In this document: positions 17,419 through 26,634 of the stretch, piece by piece
Position numbering within the stretch: position 1 is the first letter of the stretch
Layout of the letters: every line of letters starts with the position of its first letter
Assembly (NCBI GenBank): GCA_003157745.1
Contig: PMKM01000064.1
Coordinates: 18,243-68,044, forward strand
DNA: 49,802 bases
Source of the DNA: Bryobacterales bacterium
Lineage (GTDB): Bacteria > Acidobacteriota > Terriglobia > Bryobacterales > Bryobacteraceae
Direction of reading: 5' to 3'
Program-made: the position numbers and the translations under genes
The notes under the pieces: generated by a model
What the model was told of the DNA's origin: nothing
Database searches by the model: none
The model's input: only the letters and a program-made list of their open reading frames with translations

Positions 17419-20010
17419 ATGGATATGAAACCGGCGCACGTTTTCAAGGTAGTTCCTTCTCTGCCCGCCCCGCTCGAAGGGCTGCGAACCCTGGCGAACA
17501 ATCTCCGCTGGTCGTGGGATCACAACACCATCGAATTGTTCCGGCGGCTGGATAGCGTGTTATGGGAGACGACCGGCCACAACCCGGTCAAGCTACTGGG
17601 GCTGATCAGTCAGACGCAACTGGAGGCGGCCTCGCGCGACGAGGCCTTTCTGGCCCATTTGCACCGTACCGAAATCGCGTTGGGATCGTACCTCTCCGGC
17701 GAGGCGAGCTGGTACCGCCGCACCTGCGGTCACAACGAGGGGCTGCTGGTAGCCTACTTTTCGGCCGAATTCGGTATTACCGAATGCCTGACCATTTTCG
17801 CTGGCGGCTTGGGCATACTCGCCGGCGATCACCTGAAGGCCGCCAGCGACCTGGGCGTGCCGCTGGTGGGCGTCGGTCTCCTCTACCAACAAGGATATTT
17901 CCGCCAGTATCTCAACGCCGCCGGCTGGCAGCAGGAGAAGTACGAGGACAACGACTTCCGGACACTGCCGATCACGCTCGAGCAGCGCGCCGACGGAACT
18001 CCGCTTACGGTCGAGTTGTCTTACAACGGCAATAAGATTGTCGCGCAGGTCTGGCGCGCCGTGGTGGGCCGCGTCTCGCTCTATTTGCTGGACACGAATA
18101 CCGCGAAGAATCGGCCGGAAGATCGCGACATCACCGACCAGCTCTACGGCGGCGGAACCGAGATGCGGCTCAAGCAGGAAATCATGCTCGGCATCGGCGG
18201 TTACCGCGCGCTTGAGGCGCTCGGCCTCTCCCCCACCGTGTATCACATGAACGAAGGGCACTCGGCGTTTCTGTCGCTCGAGCGCGTGCGGCGGCTGATG
18301 GAGCGGCACCAGCTCAGCTTCGCCGAAGCGCGCAAAGTGGCCTGCGCCGGCCTGGTCTTCACCACCCACACGCCGGTCCCGGCCGGGCACGACTACTTCT
18401 CCGCCGGTCTGCTCGATCACTATTTGGGCGATTACGCGGCCGGCCTGGGCTTGTCCAAGCAGGAATTCTACGGGCTGGGCCGGCAGAACGCCGCCAACAA
18501 CGCCGAGGAGTTCTGCATGACGGTGCTGGCGCTGCGCATGGCGGCCTCTTCGAACGGCGTCAGCCAGTTGCACGGCATGGTCAGCCGCAAGATATGGAAG
18601 ACGCTGTGGCCGGGCGTGCCGGAGGACGAAGTTCCGATCGGATCGGTGACCAACGGGGTGCATTTCCGCTCCTGGATTTCGGCCGAAATGAACCAGCTTT
18701 ACGACCGCTACCTGAGTCCGAAATGGCGCGAAGAAGGCGCCGATGTGGAACTCTGGAAGCGCGCCGAAACCATCCCGGCCGAGGAGCTGTGGCGCACCCA
18801 CGAGCGGCGGCGCGAGCGCCTGGTGGGCTTCGCGCGCCGCACCCTGCGCGACCAGTTGGAGCGGCGCGGCGCTCCGCAGGCCGATATCGACGCCGCCGAC
18901 GAAGCGCTCAATCCCGACGCGCTCACCATCGGCTTCGCGCGCCGTTTCGCCACTTACAAACGGGCCACCCTCCTGCTGCGCGATCCCGACCGCCTGGCGC
19001 GCCTGCTCAACGATCCGCAGCGCCCGGTGCAGATTCTCTACGCCGGCAAAGCGCACCCGCGCGACGATGCCGGCAAGGCCTTCATCCAGCAGATCGTCAA
19101 ACTCGCGCAGCGCCCCGAGTTCCGCCGCCGCATCGTGTTTCTCGAGAACTACGACCCGAGCGTGGCGCGCTACCTCGTGCAGGGCGCCGACGTCTGGTTG
19201 AACACGCCGCTGCGCCCCGAAGAAGCCAGCGGCACCAGCGGCATGAAGGCTCTCGCCAACGGCGGCTTGAACCTCAGTATTCTGGACGGCTGGTGGGACG
19301 AGGCCTGGCACCCGGCCACGGCGAACCGTCCCTTCGTCGGCTGGGCCATCGGCCGCGGCGAAACCTACGAGGACCGCGAGTATCAGGACCAGGTGGAATC
19401 GCTGGCTCTTTATGAGATCCTCGAACACGACGTCGTCCCGGCCTTCTACGAGCGCGGCGCCGACGGCCTCCCGCGCCGCTGGATCGCGTGCATGAAGTCC
19501 TCCCTCGCCAACCTGTGCGCGGAATTCAACATGCAGCGCATGGTCACCGAGTACGCCACCGATTTCTACCTGCGCGGCCACGACCGGTACCAGCATCTGA
19601 TGGCCGACAATGCCGCCGCCGCTCGCACGTTGGCCGCCTGGGCCCAGCGCATCCGCGACAACTGGGCGAACGTGGCCGTTGAAAGCGTGGACGCGCTGCC
19701 GGCGACCGAGCTGCGCAGCGGCGCCGAGGTGGAAGTGCGGGCGCGCGTCCGTCTGGGCACCATCGGTTGCGAGGAGGTCTCGGTCGAGCTGTATCTCGGC
19801 ATGCTCGACGCCGACTTCGAGATCTGCGATGCCGCCGCCGTGCCAATGGAGATGGTGAGCAAGGCCGCCGACGGCGTCTACATCTTCGCCGCTCATTCCG
19901 CCGCCTGCCGCGAGAGCGGCCAACACGGCTACACCGTCCGTGTGCTTCCCTACCACGTCGAAGAACCGCAGATGTTTCTGCCCGGCCTCATCCGCTGGGC
20001 CAACGCGTAA
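17419..20010 (+). CDS. glgP: alpha-glucan (glycogen) phosphorylase, DUF3417 type
   Basis: The 863-residue GT35 enzyme has the short N-terminal DUF3417 domain (LPAPLEGLRTLANNLRWSWD) of the TIGR02094 alpha-glucan phosphorylases of Thermus and related bacteria. It degrades glycogen or maltodextrin with phosphate to glucose-1-phosphate in the cytoplasm. Family motifs include GLGILAGDHLKAASDLGVPLVG and VYHMNEGHSAFLSLE. The PLP-binding block EASGTSGMKALANGGLNLS puts the Schiff-base lysine at residue 610, and DGWWDEAW follows. The length is normal for this branch. ATG 17419 fits the DUF3417 start. It is followed 45 bases later by aguB in the same direction. No glycogen synthesis gene is in the window. 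Confidence 0.95.
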   Translation: MDMKPAHVFKVVPSLPAPLEGLRTLANNLRWSWDHNTIELFRRLDSVLWETTGHNPVKLLGLISQTQLEAASRDEAFLAHLHRTEIALGSYLSGEASWYRRTCGHNEGLLVAYFSAEFGITECLTIFAGGLGILAGDHLKAASDLGVPLVGVGLLYQQGYFRQYLNAAGWQQEKYEDNDFRTLPITLEQRADGTPLTVELSYNGNKIVAQVWRAVVGRVSLYLLDTNTAKNRPEDRDITDQLYGGGTEMRLKQEIMLGIGGYRALEALGLSPTVYHMNEGHSAFLSLERVRRLMERHQLSFAEARKVACAGLVFTTHTPVPAGHDYFSAGLLDHYLGDYAAGLGLSKQEFYGLGRQNAANNAEEFCMTVLALRMAASSNGVSQLHGMVSRKIWKTLWPGVPEDEVPIGSVTNGVHFRSWISAEMNQLYDRYLSPKWREEGADVELWKRAETIPAEELWRTHERRRERLVGFARRTLRDQLERRGAPQADIDAADEALNPDALTIGFARRFATYKRATLLLRDPDRLARLLNDPQRPVQILYAGKAHPRDDAGKAFIQQIVKLAQRPEFRRRIVFLENYDPSVARYLVQGADVWLNTPLRPEEASGTSGMKALANGGLNLSILDGWWDEAWHPATANRPFVGWAIGRGETYEDREYQDQVESLALYEILEHDVVPAFYERGADGLPRRWIACMKSSLANLCAEFNMQRMVTEYATDFYLRGHDRYQHLMADNAAAARTLAAWAQRIRDNWANVAVESVDALPATELRSGAEVEVRARVRLGTIGCEEVSVELYLGMLDADFEICDAAAVPMEMVSKAADGVYIFAAHSAACRESGQHGYTVRVLPYHVEEPQMFLPGLIRWANA

Positions 20011-20055
20011 AGCAGCGTGGGCATGATGGCCGGCCGCCGGCAACCCCGCTACAAT

Positions 20056-20943
20056 ATGGGGGTGCAGCAGTCCAAATTTCGCATCGGGCTCGTCCAGATG
20101 GCGTGCTCGGCAGAGCCGGCCGGGAACCTGGCCACGGCGGAAACGCGCATTCGCGAGGCCGCCGGCCGCGGCGCGCAGATCGTTTGCCTGCCGGAGCTTT
20201 TCCGCTCGCAGTATTTCTGCCGCGAGGAAGACACCCGTTTCTTCGATCTCGCCGAGCCGGTGCCCGGGCCGACGGTCGAGAGCCTGTCGCGCCTGGCGCG
20301 CGAACTGGCGGTGGTCATCGTCGGTTCCATCTTCGAGCGCCGCGCCGCGGGCGTCTATCACAACACCGCCGTCGTCTTCGATGCCGACGGCCTGCTGCTC
20401 GGGATGTATCGCAAGATGCACATCCCGGACGACCCGCTCTATTTCGAAAAATATTACTTCACGCCCGGCGACCTGGGCTTCCGCTGTTTCGACACGCGCT
20501 ATGCCCGCATCGCGCCGCTGGTGTGCTGGGATCAGTGGTTTCCCGAAGCCGCGCGCCTGGCCGCGCTGGCCGGCGCCCAAGTGCTCTTCTACCCGACCGC
20601 CATTGGCTGGCATCCGGCCGAGAAGGGCGAATTCGGCGCCGCGCAACACGACGCCTGGCGCACCATCCAGCGCGCGCACGCGATCGCCAACGGGCTCTAC
20701 GTGGCGGCGGCGAACCGCGTCGGATACGAGGGTCCGCCCGAGCGCGGCATCGAGTTTTGGGGCGGCTCGTTCGTCTCCGCTCCATTCGGCCAGGTGCTGG
20801 CCGAGGCCGGCCACGATAAAGAGGAGACGCTTATCGTCGAATGCGATCCCGCCCGCATCGAGGACGTGCGGCGCAATTGGCCGTTTCTGCGCGACCGCCG
20901 CATCGACGCGTATGCGCCCATCCTGAACCGGGTGATCGATTGA
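20056..20943 (+). CDS. aguB: N-carbamoylputrescine amidase
   Basis: The 295-residue nitrilase-superfamily enzyme hydrolyses N-carbamoylputrescine to putrescine, CO2 and ammonia. The Glu-Lys-Cys triad is visible: Glu47 in CLPELFRSQYFC, Lys120 in YRKMHIPDDP, and Cys157 in PLVCWDQWFPE. FYPTAIGWHPAEKGEFG is characteristic of AguB within the superfamily. The frame is open from ATG 20017, but homology starts after 20056, so the later ATG is chosen. Its stop overlaps the start of aguA (TTGA), so together they make the full route from agmatine to putrescine. The source of agmatine (arginine decarboxylase) is not in the window. Confidence 0.93.
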   Translation: MGVQQSKFRIGLVQMACSAEPAGNLATAETRIREAAGRGAQIVCLPELFRSQYFCREEDTRFFDLAEPVPGPTVESLSRLARELAVVIVGSIFERRAAGVYHNTAVVFDADGLLLGMYRKMHIPDDPLYFEKYYFTPGDLGFRCFDTRYARIAPLVCWDQWFPEAARLAALAGAQVLFYPTAIGWHPAEKGEFGAAQHDAWRTIQRAHAIANGLYVAAANRVGYEGPPERGIEFWGGSFVSAPFGQVLAEAGHDKEETLIVECDPARIEDVRRNWPFLRDRRIDAYAPILNRVID

Positions 20944-21956
20944 GCGCGGCGCCGCGCGGCTTCCGCATGCCGGCCGAGTGGGAGCCGCATCTGGCGACGT
21001 GGCTCGCCTGGCCGCACAACCATTCCGATTGGCCCGGCCGTTTCGCGCCTATCCCGTGGGTGTATGGCGAAATCGTGCGCAAGCTCAGCCAGGTCGAACG
21101 CGTTCGCATCCTGGTGCGCGATGCCGCGCTTGAACGGCAGGCGCGGCGCGTGCTGATCAAAGTCGGCGCCAACCTCGACGCGGTCGAGTTCTTCCTCTGC
21201 CCGACCAATCGCGGGTGGACGCGCGATTATTGCCCGCTCTTCGTGCGTAACCGTCGCGGCGCCCGCGCGCTCGTTGCCTGGCGGTTCAACGCCTGGGCCA
21301 AGTACGACGATTGGAAACTGGATGCGGCCGTGCCCGCGTTCCTGGCGCAGCGTTTGCAATTGCCGACGATCGAGCCCGGCATGGTGCTCGAAGGCGGCAG
21401 CATCGATGTCGATGGCGCCGGCCTGCTCGTCACCACCGAAGAGTGCCTGTTGAGCCCCGTGCAGGCGCGCAATCCGCAATTCAGCCGCTCGGAGATCGAA
21501 CGGAAACTGCGCGCGCACCTGGGTGTCCGGCGCGTCGTCTGGCTGCGCAACGGCATCGCTGGCGACGATACCCACGGCCACGTCGACGATATCGCCCGCT
21601 TCGTCGCGCCCGGCGTGGTAGCCGCCGCGACCGAGGCCGATCCCTCCGACGCGAATTACCTGCCGCTCGGCGAGAACCTGCGCATCCTCCGCGCCGCCGG
21701 CCTGCGCGTGGTCAAACTGCCCATGCCGCGCCCGTTCGTTTTCGATGGCCGCCGCCTGCCCGCCAGCTACGCCAATTTCTACGTCGCCAACAAGCTGGTC
21801 CTGGTGCCGACCTTCAACGATCCCGCCGACCGCGTCGCGCTCACAGCGCTGGCACGCGCGTTCCCCGATCGCGAAGTCGTCGGCATTAATTCGACCGATT
21901 TAATCTGGGGCCTCGGCGCTCTGCACTGTATGACACAGCAGGAGCCGGCGGAATAA
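20940..21956 (+). CDS. aguA: agmatine deiminase
   Basis: The 338-residue enzyme converts agmatine to N-carbamoylputrescine plus ammonia; it is a pentein-fold enzyme. Signature segments are FRMPAEWEPHLATWLAWPHN, GWTRDYCPLFV, LEGGSIDVDGAGLLVTTEECLL and DDTHGHVDDIARFV. The catalytic cysteine (Cys330) is in LGALHCMTQQEP near the C-terminus. I take TTG 20940 as the start: it overlaps the aguB stop and leaves a normal eight-residue lead before the MPAEW block; ATG 20967 is the alternative. Coupled translation with aguB implies balanced production of the two steps. Confidence 0.94.
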   Translation: MSAAPRGFRMPAEWEPHLATWLAWPHNHSDWPGRFAPIPWVYGEIVRKLSQVERVRILVRDAALERQARRVLIKVGANLDAVEFFLCPTNRGWTRDYCPLFVRNRRGARALVAWRFNAWAKYDDWKLDAAVPAFLAQRLQLPTIEPGMVLEGGSIDVDGAGLLVTTEECLLSPVQARNPQFSRSEIERKLRAHLGVRRVVWLRNGIAGDDTHGHVDDIARFVAPGVVAAATEADPSDANYLPLGENLRILRAAGLRVVKLPMPRPFVFDGRRLPASYANFYVANKLVLVPTFNDPADRVALTALARAFPDREVVGINSTDLIWGLGALHCMTQQEPAE

Positions 21957-21962
21957 GGGGCC

Positions 21963-22001
21963 GGAACCGCAGGACCTCTCCGTTCCCGCGGTTGACTTTT
22001 T
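21963..22001 (+). terminator. possible terminator after aguA
   Basis: AACCGC (21965-21970) can pair with GCGGTT (21988-21993), with a smaller inner stem, and is followed by GACTTTTT (21994-22001). It lies between the convergent aguA and GH31 genes, where a terminator is expected. The loop is large, so the call is tentative. Confidence 0.4.
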
Positions 22002-22028
22002 CGGCCTCCAATTTCCGAACCTCAAGCG

Positions 22029-24875
22029 CTACTTGCTGTACAAGACCGGCTTCTTCTCGGGAAACTCGATTGACCATTCCACCACAGTAACCGCCTTGCC
22101 GTCGTACTTGATCCACTGCGGGGCCTTCGGCAGGGTCGAAAAGCCTTGGGCGTTTGTCGGCGTCACCAACACTACCTCGATCGTTCGATGCTGCAGCATC
22201 CCAGCGAATGAGCCATGTCTCTCGCCCACAGTCAACGTGTGCTTACTGTCGTTCCAATGGAAAGCGATCTCACTGAAGGCGCCCTGTTCATAGTTATAAT
22301 TGGTGCCTTCGTCTTCATAGAGCGTGAAGTCGCCGTCGGCTCCCGCGTACACATACACAGTAAGTGGGTCGGCCGGTTTCTCGCCGACATACTGTAACTC
22401 GGGTCCGAAGGGTACGATCGAGCCGGCGCGCACATACACCGGAATCCGGTCGTAGGGCGCGGCGGCATCCTGGATCGTGCCCGCCTGCGCCTTCTCTCCG
22501 CTCCAGAAGTCGTACCACGTGGTGCCGAACGGCAGGTAGACGCTGCGGCTGCGCGCTTTGTACTCGGTGATCGGCGCCACCAGCAGCGCGGGGCCGAACA
22601 GGAATTCGTCGGTCAGTTCGCGCGCCGTCCTGTCCTCGGGGAAGTCCATCACCAGCGGGCGCAGGATGGTCGCATCGCGCCGCGTCACCGCGCCGGCCAG
22701 CGAATAGATGTACGGGAACATGCGATAGCGCAGCCGATCGAATTTGGTTTCCGCCTGATAGGCCGGGCTCGCCGCGTCGCCCATGGTCCACATCTCGCGG
22801 AAGCGCAGTTCGCCGTGCACGCGCAGCAGCGGCGTGAAGGTGCTGAACTCGAACCAGCGCGCGTTCAACTCGCGCCACTCCTCCTGGTCGGCCGGCTTCA
22901 TGGGCTCGGCCGAGAACTTGTTCTGCATCGTGTAGCCGCCGGTGTCCGTCGTCCAGTACGGCACGCCCGAAAGGCTGATTCCCAGGCCCGCCGGTATCTG
23001 CTTCGCCAGCGCCGTCCAGGTCGAGGTGATGTCGCCCGACCAGCTCGACGCCGCGTACCGTTGCTGCCCCGCATACCCGGAGCGCGTCAGCAGGAACACG
23101 CGCTGGTTCGGCGCCGCCCCGCGCTGGCCCTCGTAAATCGCCTGGCTGTTCTCGAGCGCGAAAGCGTTCAACACGCGCGAGGCCGTCCCCAACGCGGTCG
23201 GATTCATCAAGCGGCGCGAGTCTTCCACCGTGGTCGGCGAGGGAGTGCAATCCGGTTCGCTCGCGTCCATCCACCAGGCGTCGATGCCGCGGCGGAACAG
23301 GTTCTTATCCATCTGGGACCAATACAGCTTGCGCGCCGCCGGATTAAACGCGTCGTAATCCGTCGCCACGTATCCCAGCCAGTCGCGTACCTGCAACTGC
23401 AAGTTCGATTGGAACAGGAAACCGTGCGATTGCAGCTCGAGCGCGTTGGCCGTGGTCGGATAGAATTTCGGCCACACCGAAATCATCACGTGCACGTGAG
23501 CGTCGTGAATGGCTTTGATCCAGCCGTCTGGATCCGGAAAGCGCGCCTTATCGAACTCGTGCGATCCCCATGCATCGATCGGCCAATACTGCCAATCCTG
23601 CACGATGGTGTCGAACGGGATCTGCCGCTGCCGGTATTCGCGCACCACGTTCAAGCTCTGCTCGGCCGTCTCGTACCGCTGGCGCGATTGCCACAGGCCA
23701 AAAATCCACGACGGCATCATCGGCGCGCGCCCCGTCAATTGCCGGTATCCCGCGATCACGTCGTCCAGCTTCGGCCCGTACACGAAGTAGTAATCGGTCC
23801 CGTCGCCCACTTCCGACCACAACGAAGTCGCCCGATCCTGGTTTGGCGTCTTCCAGGCGAATTTCATCGTGCTGCCCTGTTCCGTGTCCCATTCGATGCG
23901 CACCGGGTAGCGGTGCCCGCCCTCGAGCGGGATCTTCACCTGGTCGGCCATCGCCAGCCAGTTCTGCCGCCAGTGGTCGAGCACCAGCCGTCCGTCGATC
24001 CACACTCTAATGCCACCGTTGGCGAACGTCTGGAACTGGTAATCGCCGGTGACCGGCGCCGCGATCGAGCCTTCCCAGCGCGTGTTCTTCAGCGCCGGCT
24101 GCGGATGATCCTGCGGCAGGAAGTCGAGCTGTAAGTCGGAGGAGAACCGCGCCGGCTCGGACCCGTCGATCGGTTGCACCGTCAGGCCGCCCTGCGCGCC
24201 CGACGCGTCGTACAGGTATTCGGGCGCAATCGGCGCGAACGGCCGCAGGTCGCCGAAGCGCGTGAGCGACGTGTTCTCCCAGAGCACTCCATAGCCGCGG
24301 CTCGACACCAGGAACGGCACCACAATGTTCGTGTTGCGCTGCCACATGTCGAAGTCGTAGCCCTTGATGTCGAGCGCGTTGAACTGCCGCTGCCCGAGGC
24401 CGTAGAGCGATTCGTCGGCGTTCTCCGCCCAGCGCTGCCGCACGTGCCACGTCCGCTCGCCCTGCACTTCGGCCGGTTCGATCGCGCGCCCGCCGGGTAA
24501 TTCCGCGGCAATCTGCTTGCCCGCCGCATCGAGAAAACGAACCGCTCCCGTGCGCCGGTCCACTACCACCTGCAAGCGCGCCGTCGAGAGCGTGATCGTG
24601 TCGGCCGTGCCGCCGAGCTTCCAATCGGTGAACGGCTTCGCCTGCGGGAGCACGTCCAGCACCGGCCGCGTGAAGAAGCTCGCGTCCTTGCCGAAGGCGA
24701 CGCGCACCATGGTTTCCGAAAGCACCTGCACCTTCAGCAGGCCGCCGGGCAAGGTGACGACGATGCTATCCGACCCCTCGGGCCGTTCCTGTCCCATCGC
24801 CAGCATTCCCGGCAGAAGCAGCAGCAGCCCCGCGGCCGCGCTGCGCAATAGATCGATTCGTTTCCGGTTAGTCAT
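22029..24875 (-). CDS. exported GH31 glycosidase with PA14 domain (alpha-xylosidase-like)
   Basis: The 948-residue protein has a signal peptide (LLRSAAAGLLLLLPGMLAMG) and a GH31 N-terminal beta domain. A PA14 insert follows (about 245-375: WEGSIAAPVTGDYQFQTFANGG, IRVWIDGRLVLDHW), then the barrel. The nucleophile is Asp537 in WWMDASEPD, and the acid/base is Asp615 in SSWSGDITSTW. A PA14 insert plus the MDASEPD sequence is the arrangement seen in bacterial alpha-xylosidases that trim xyloglucan side chains, though alpha-glucosidase activity cannot be excluded. It is probably periplasmic or surface-attached. A promoter-like pair (24903-24931) lies just upstream. The S9 peptidase and GH8 xylanase at 35.8-39.8 kb suggest a plant-polymer lifestyle. 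Confidence 0.9.
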   Translation of the reverse strand: MTNRKRIDLLRSAAAGLLLLLPGMLAMGQERPEGSDSIVVTLPGGLLKVQVLSETMVRVAFGKDASFFTRPVLDVLPQAKPFTDWKLGGTADTITLSTARLQVVVDRRTGAVRFLDAAGKQIAAELPGGRAIEPAEVQGERTWHVRQRWAENADESLYGLGQRQFNALDIKGYDFDMWQRNTNIVVPFLVSSRGYGVLWENTSLTRFGDLRPFAPIAPEYLYDASGAQGGLTVQPIDGSEPARFSSDLQLDFLPQDHPQPALKNTRWEGSIAAPVTGDYQFQTFANGGIRVWIDGRLVLDHWRQNWLAMADQVKIPLEGGHRYPVRIEWDTEQGSTMKFAWKTPNQDRATSLWSEVGDGTDYYFVYGPKLDDVIAGYRQLTGRAPMMPSWIFGLWQSRQRYETAEQSLNVVREYRQRQIPFDTIVQDWQYWPIDAWGSHEFDKARFPDPDGWIKAIHDAHVHVMISVWPKFYPTTANALELQSHGFLFQSNLQLQVRDWLGYVATDYDAFNPAARKLYWSQMDKNLFRRGIDAWWMDASEPDCTPSPTTVEDSRRLMNPTALGTASRVLNAFALENSQAIYEGQRGAAPNQRVFLLTRSGYAGQQRYAASSWSGDITSTWTALAKQIPAGLGISLSGVPYWTTDTGGYTMQNKFSAEPMKPADQEEWRELNARWFEFSTFTPLLRVHGELRFREMWTMGDAASPAYQAETKFDRLRYRMFPYIYSLAGAVTRRDATILRPLVMDFPEDRTARELTDEFLFGPALLVAPITEYKARSRSVYLPFGTTWYDFWSGEKAQAGTIQDAAAPYDRIPVYVRAGSIVPFGPELQYVGEKPADPLTVYVYAGADGDFTLYEDEGTNYNYEQGAFSEIAFHWNDSKHTLTVGERHGSFAGMLQHRTIEVVLVTPTNAQGFSTLPKAPQWIKYDGKAVTVVEWSIEFPEKKPVLYSK

Positions 24876-24902
24876 TCTGGAACTCTCTTTTCCCGATCGT
24901 TC

Positions 24903-24931
24903 AGAATAACAACCAGCCCGCCCGTCGACAA
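24903..24931 (-). promoter_or_regulatory. putative promoter of the GH31 gene
   Basis: On the minus strand TTGTCG (24931-24926) and TATTCT (24908-24903) are separated by exactly 17 bases, which gives a leader of roughly 20 bases before ATG 24875. The leader contains GAGAG as a modest ribosome-binding site. Confidence 0.45.
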
Positions 24932-24958
24932 ACCCTCCGGCTTACAATGGAAGCGCCC

Positions 24959-25897
24959 ATGCTCCGCATCTTGGCTACGACGATCCTTGCGGCGGCGGCG
25001 TTCGCGGACGAGCCGCTCTACGATCTCTATGGCCAGGTGCGCCCGCCCGGCCCCGCGTCCATCTCCCTGTTCGGCGCCGATAAGCCGTTCGATGCCGCTG
25101 CCTCCACCCTCGATGGCCGCTTCCGATTTCATAAGCTGCTGCCCGGCACTTACACCGTGGCCGTGTTTGTGCCCGCCTGCGGCGAAGCCCGCCGCACGAT
25201 CGAAGTGGGACCGGGCACCGCCGGATCTAAACGCCGCGTCTCTGTTTCGATCGACCTCGCGCCCGGCGATTTCGCGCCCCTCGAACCCGTCCGCCAGCAC
25301 ACCGTTTCCACCCGCGTCCTCGCCATCCCCGCCCGCGCCTACCGCGATTATGACGAAGCCCGCTCCGCCCTTTCCCGCCGCGCCACCGCCACCGCCGTTT
25401 CCCATCTCGAACGCGCCGTAGCCCTCGCTCCCCAGTTCGCCGCCGCCTGGAACGAATTGGGCACGCTCGCCTATCAGACCCAGGACTTCACCCGCGCCGA
25501 AGAGTGCTTCCTGCGCGCGCTCGATCAGGACCCGCACTCCTACGAGCCGCTCGTCAACCTGGGCGGCGTCGAAGTCACTCTGCGTAAGACCGAACGCGCG
25601 CTCGATTACAACATCCAGGCCGTCCTCGCCCGCCCCAACGACGCCCTGGCCAATTCGCAGCTCGGCATGGCCTATTTCCAGGCCGGCAATGACGACCTGG
25701 CCCTCCGGCATCTCGCAACCGCCCGCCGCCTCGATCCGGCGCACTTCTCTCATCCGCAATTGTTGATGGCCGAAATTCATCTCCGCCGCAAAGACCGCCC
25801 CGCCGCCGCAGCCGACCTGGAAGATTTCCTCGAGCACCACCCCGATTGGCCCCACGCCGCCGAAATGCGCCAGGCTATCACCCGGTTGAGACAATAG
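24959..25897 (+). CDS. exported TPR protein with carboxypeptidase-regulatory-like N-domain
   Basis: The 312-residue product (from ATG 24959; an ATG four codons earlier at 24947 is less likely) has a signal peptide (MLRILATTILAAAAFA). A beta-sandwich of about 70 residues follows (SLFGADKPFDAAASTLDGRF, LLPGTYTVAVFVPACG) and looks like the CarboxypepD_reg/SdrD-B fold. Five or so TPR repeats come next (AAWNELGTLAYQTQDFTRAE, PLVNLGGVEVTLRKTERALD, SQLGMAYFQAGNDDLALRHL). Such proteins are common and poorly characterised in Acidobacteria and probably act as periplasmic scaffolds. It is divergent from the GH31 gene with a 71-base shared upstream region. Confidence 0.75.
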   Translation: MLRILATTILAAAAFADEPLYDLYGQVRPPGPASISLFGADKPFDAAASTLDGRFRFHKLLPGTYTVAVFVPACGEARRTIEVGPGTAGSKRRVSVSIDLAPGDFAPLEPVRQHTVSTRVLAIPARAYRDYDEARSALSRRATATAVSHLERAVALAPQFAAAWNELGTLAYQTQDFTRAEECFLRALDQDPHSYEPLVNLGGVEVTLRKTERALDYNIQAVLARPNDALANSQLGMAYFQAGNDDLALRHLATARRLDPAHFSHPQLLMAEIHLRRKDRPAAAADLEDFLEHHPDWPHAAEMRQAITRLRQ

Positions 25898-25975
25898 CCC
25901 GCCCGGTTTCGCGGCGCCCCACTGTTAACTTTTGGCCAATTTTCGCCCGGCGGCGATCATTGTGAAAAAAACAAT

Positions 25976-26003
25976 TTGCAAGTTGAATGTTTTTTGCTAT
26001 TCT
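25976..26003 (+). promoter_or_regulatory. AT-rich promoter before the HTH gene
   Basis: TTGCAA (25976-25981), 16 bases, TATTCT (25998-26003) lie in a markedly AT-rich patch (about 25960-26005) that stands out from the GC-rich surroundings. The predicted transcript starts about 30 bases before ATG 26040, with GAGGA as ribosome-binding site. Confidence 0.5.
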
Positions 26004-26039
26004 AGTATCGCTCTGGTTAGTACTTACCGCGCGAGGATT

Positions 26040-26525
26040 ATGGAGACAGCCGCAGAAGGCATTCTGACTCGCGATGAAATGGAAAGCAGGCGCTTGTTAG
26101 CCGCACAAGACCTGCAGAGGGGGCTTACCCAGTCCCAGGTTGCCCGGAAGTTTGGGGTGAGCCGCACCACGGCTTCCCGCTGGCATCGGGCGTTGAGTGG
26201 GAGAGGTGTGGACGGGCTGCGCAAGCGGCGCGCTCCGGGTCGCCCCAGCCGTCTCAATGCCGAACAGTTGCTGGCGGCGGCGGAGATCTATCGCTCCGGT
26301 CCGCGCACCGCCGGATTCCAGGCCGACCGCTGGACTACGCAGCGATTCGCCGGCGCCATCCAGGCCCGCTTCGGCATCCGGTACGATCCCGACCACGTCG
26401 GCCGTATCATCCACCGCCTTGGCTTGCGCGACCGCACGCACACCCACCGCAGCATGGCCGACATTCACTATAGCTCCGTCGCCACGCCGGTCTCCCTGCA
26501 CGCCGAAGCGCCAGAGGCTTCGTAA
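26040..26525 (+). CDS. orphan HTH/winged-helix protein (IS630-transposase N-terminal type)
   Basis: The 161-residue protein contains a helix-turn-helix (QSQVARKFGVSRTTASRWHRAL) followed by the linker GLRKRRAPGRPSRL and a winged-helix segment (YDPDHVGRIIHRLGLRDRT). This is the DNA-binding half of IS630/Tc1-type transposases. The DDE catalytic half is absent: the frame ends about 25 residues after the winged helix, and no DDE remnant follows. It may be a domesticated regulator or a remnant with its own promoter. The frame is open from 25932, but ATG 26040 with GAGGAtt upstream is the natural start. No flanking terminal inverted repeats are obvious. Confidence 0.7.
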   Translation: METAAEGILTRDEMESRRLLAAQDLQRGLTQSQVARKFGVSRTTASRWHRALSGRGVDGLRKRRAPGRPSRLNAEQLLAAAEIYRSGPRTAGFQADRWTTQRFAGAIQARFGIRYDPDHVGRIIHRLGLRDRTHTHRSMADIHYSSVATPVSLHAEAPEAS

Positions 26526-26592
26526 GTCAGGCTCGATTTTTCGACCGGCGGTGACTGACCGTGCCCTCTCGCACGCGGCTCGAATGCCCGCC

Positions 26593-26616
26593 CGGAGCCG
26601 CGACCGAAGGGAGTGG
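26593..26616. repeat. 24-base dispersed element (copy 2, single, inverted)
   Basis: The complement of the element found at 2134, 30051 and 34506 is present here as CGGAGCCGCGACC followed by GAAGGGAGTGG. It lies in the 109-base gap between the HTH gene and the convergent methyltransferase-like gene. No second arm is seen. Confidence 0.65.
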
Positions 26617-26634
26617 TGCGCCGCGTCCGCTCGC

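Noticed and set aside
17396-17419. TATACT directly before the glgP start as a -10 box
   Set aside because: It ends two bases before the ATG and no -35 lies at 16-18 bases, so it is probably chance.
17593-20814. 1,073-residue open frame on the minus strand opposite glgP and aguB
   Set aside because: It is antisense to two certain genes, has His/Arg/Gly-rich low-complexity content typical of GC-rich shadow frames, and shows no domain motif.
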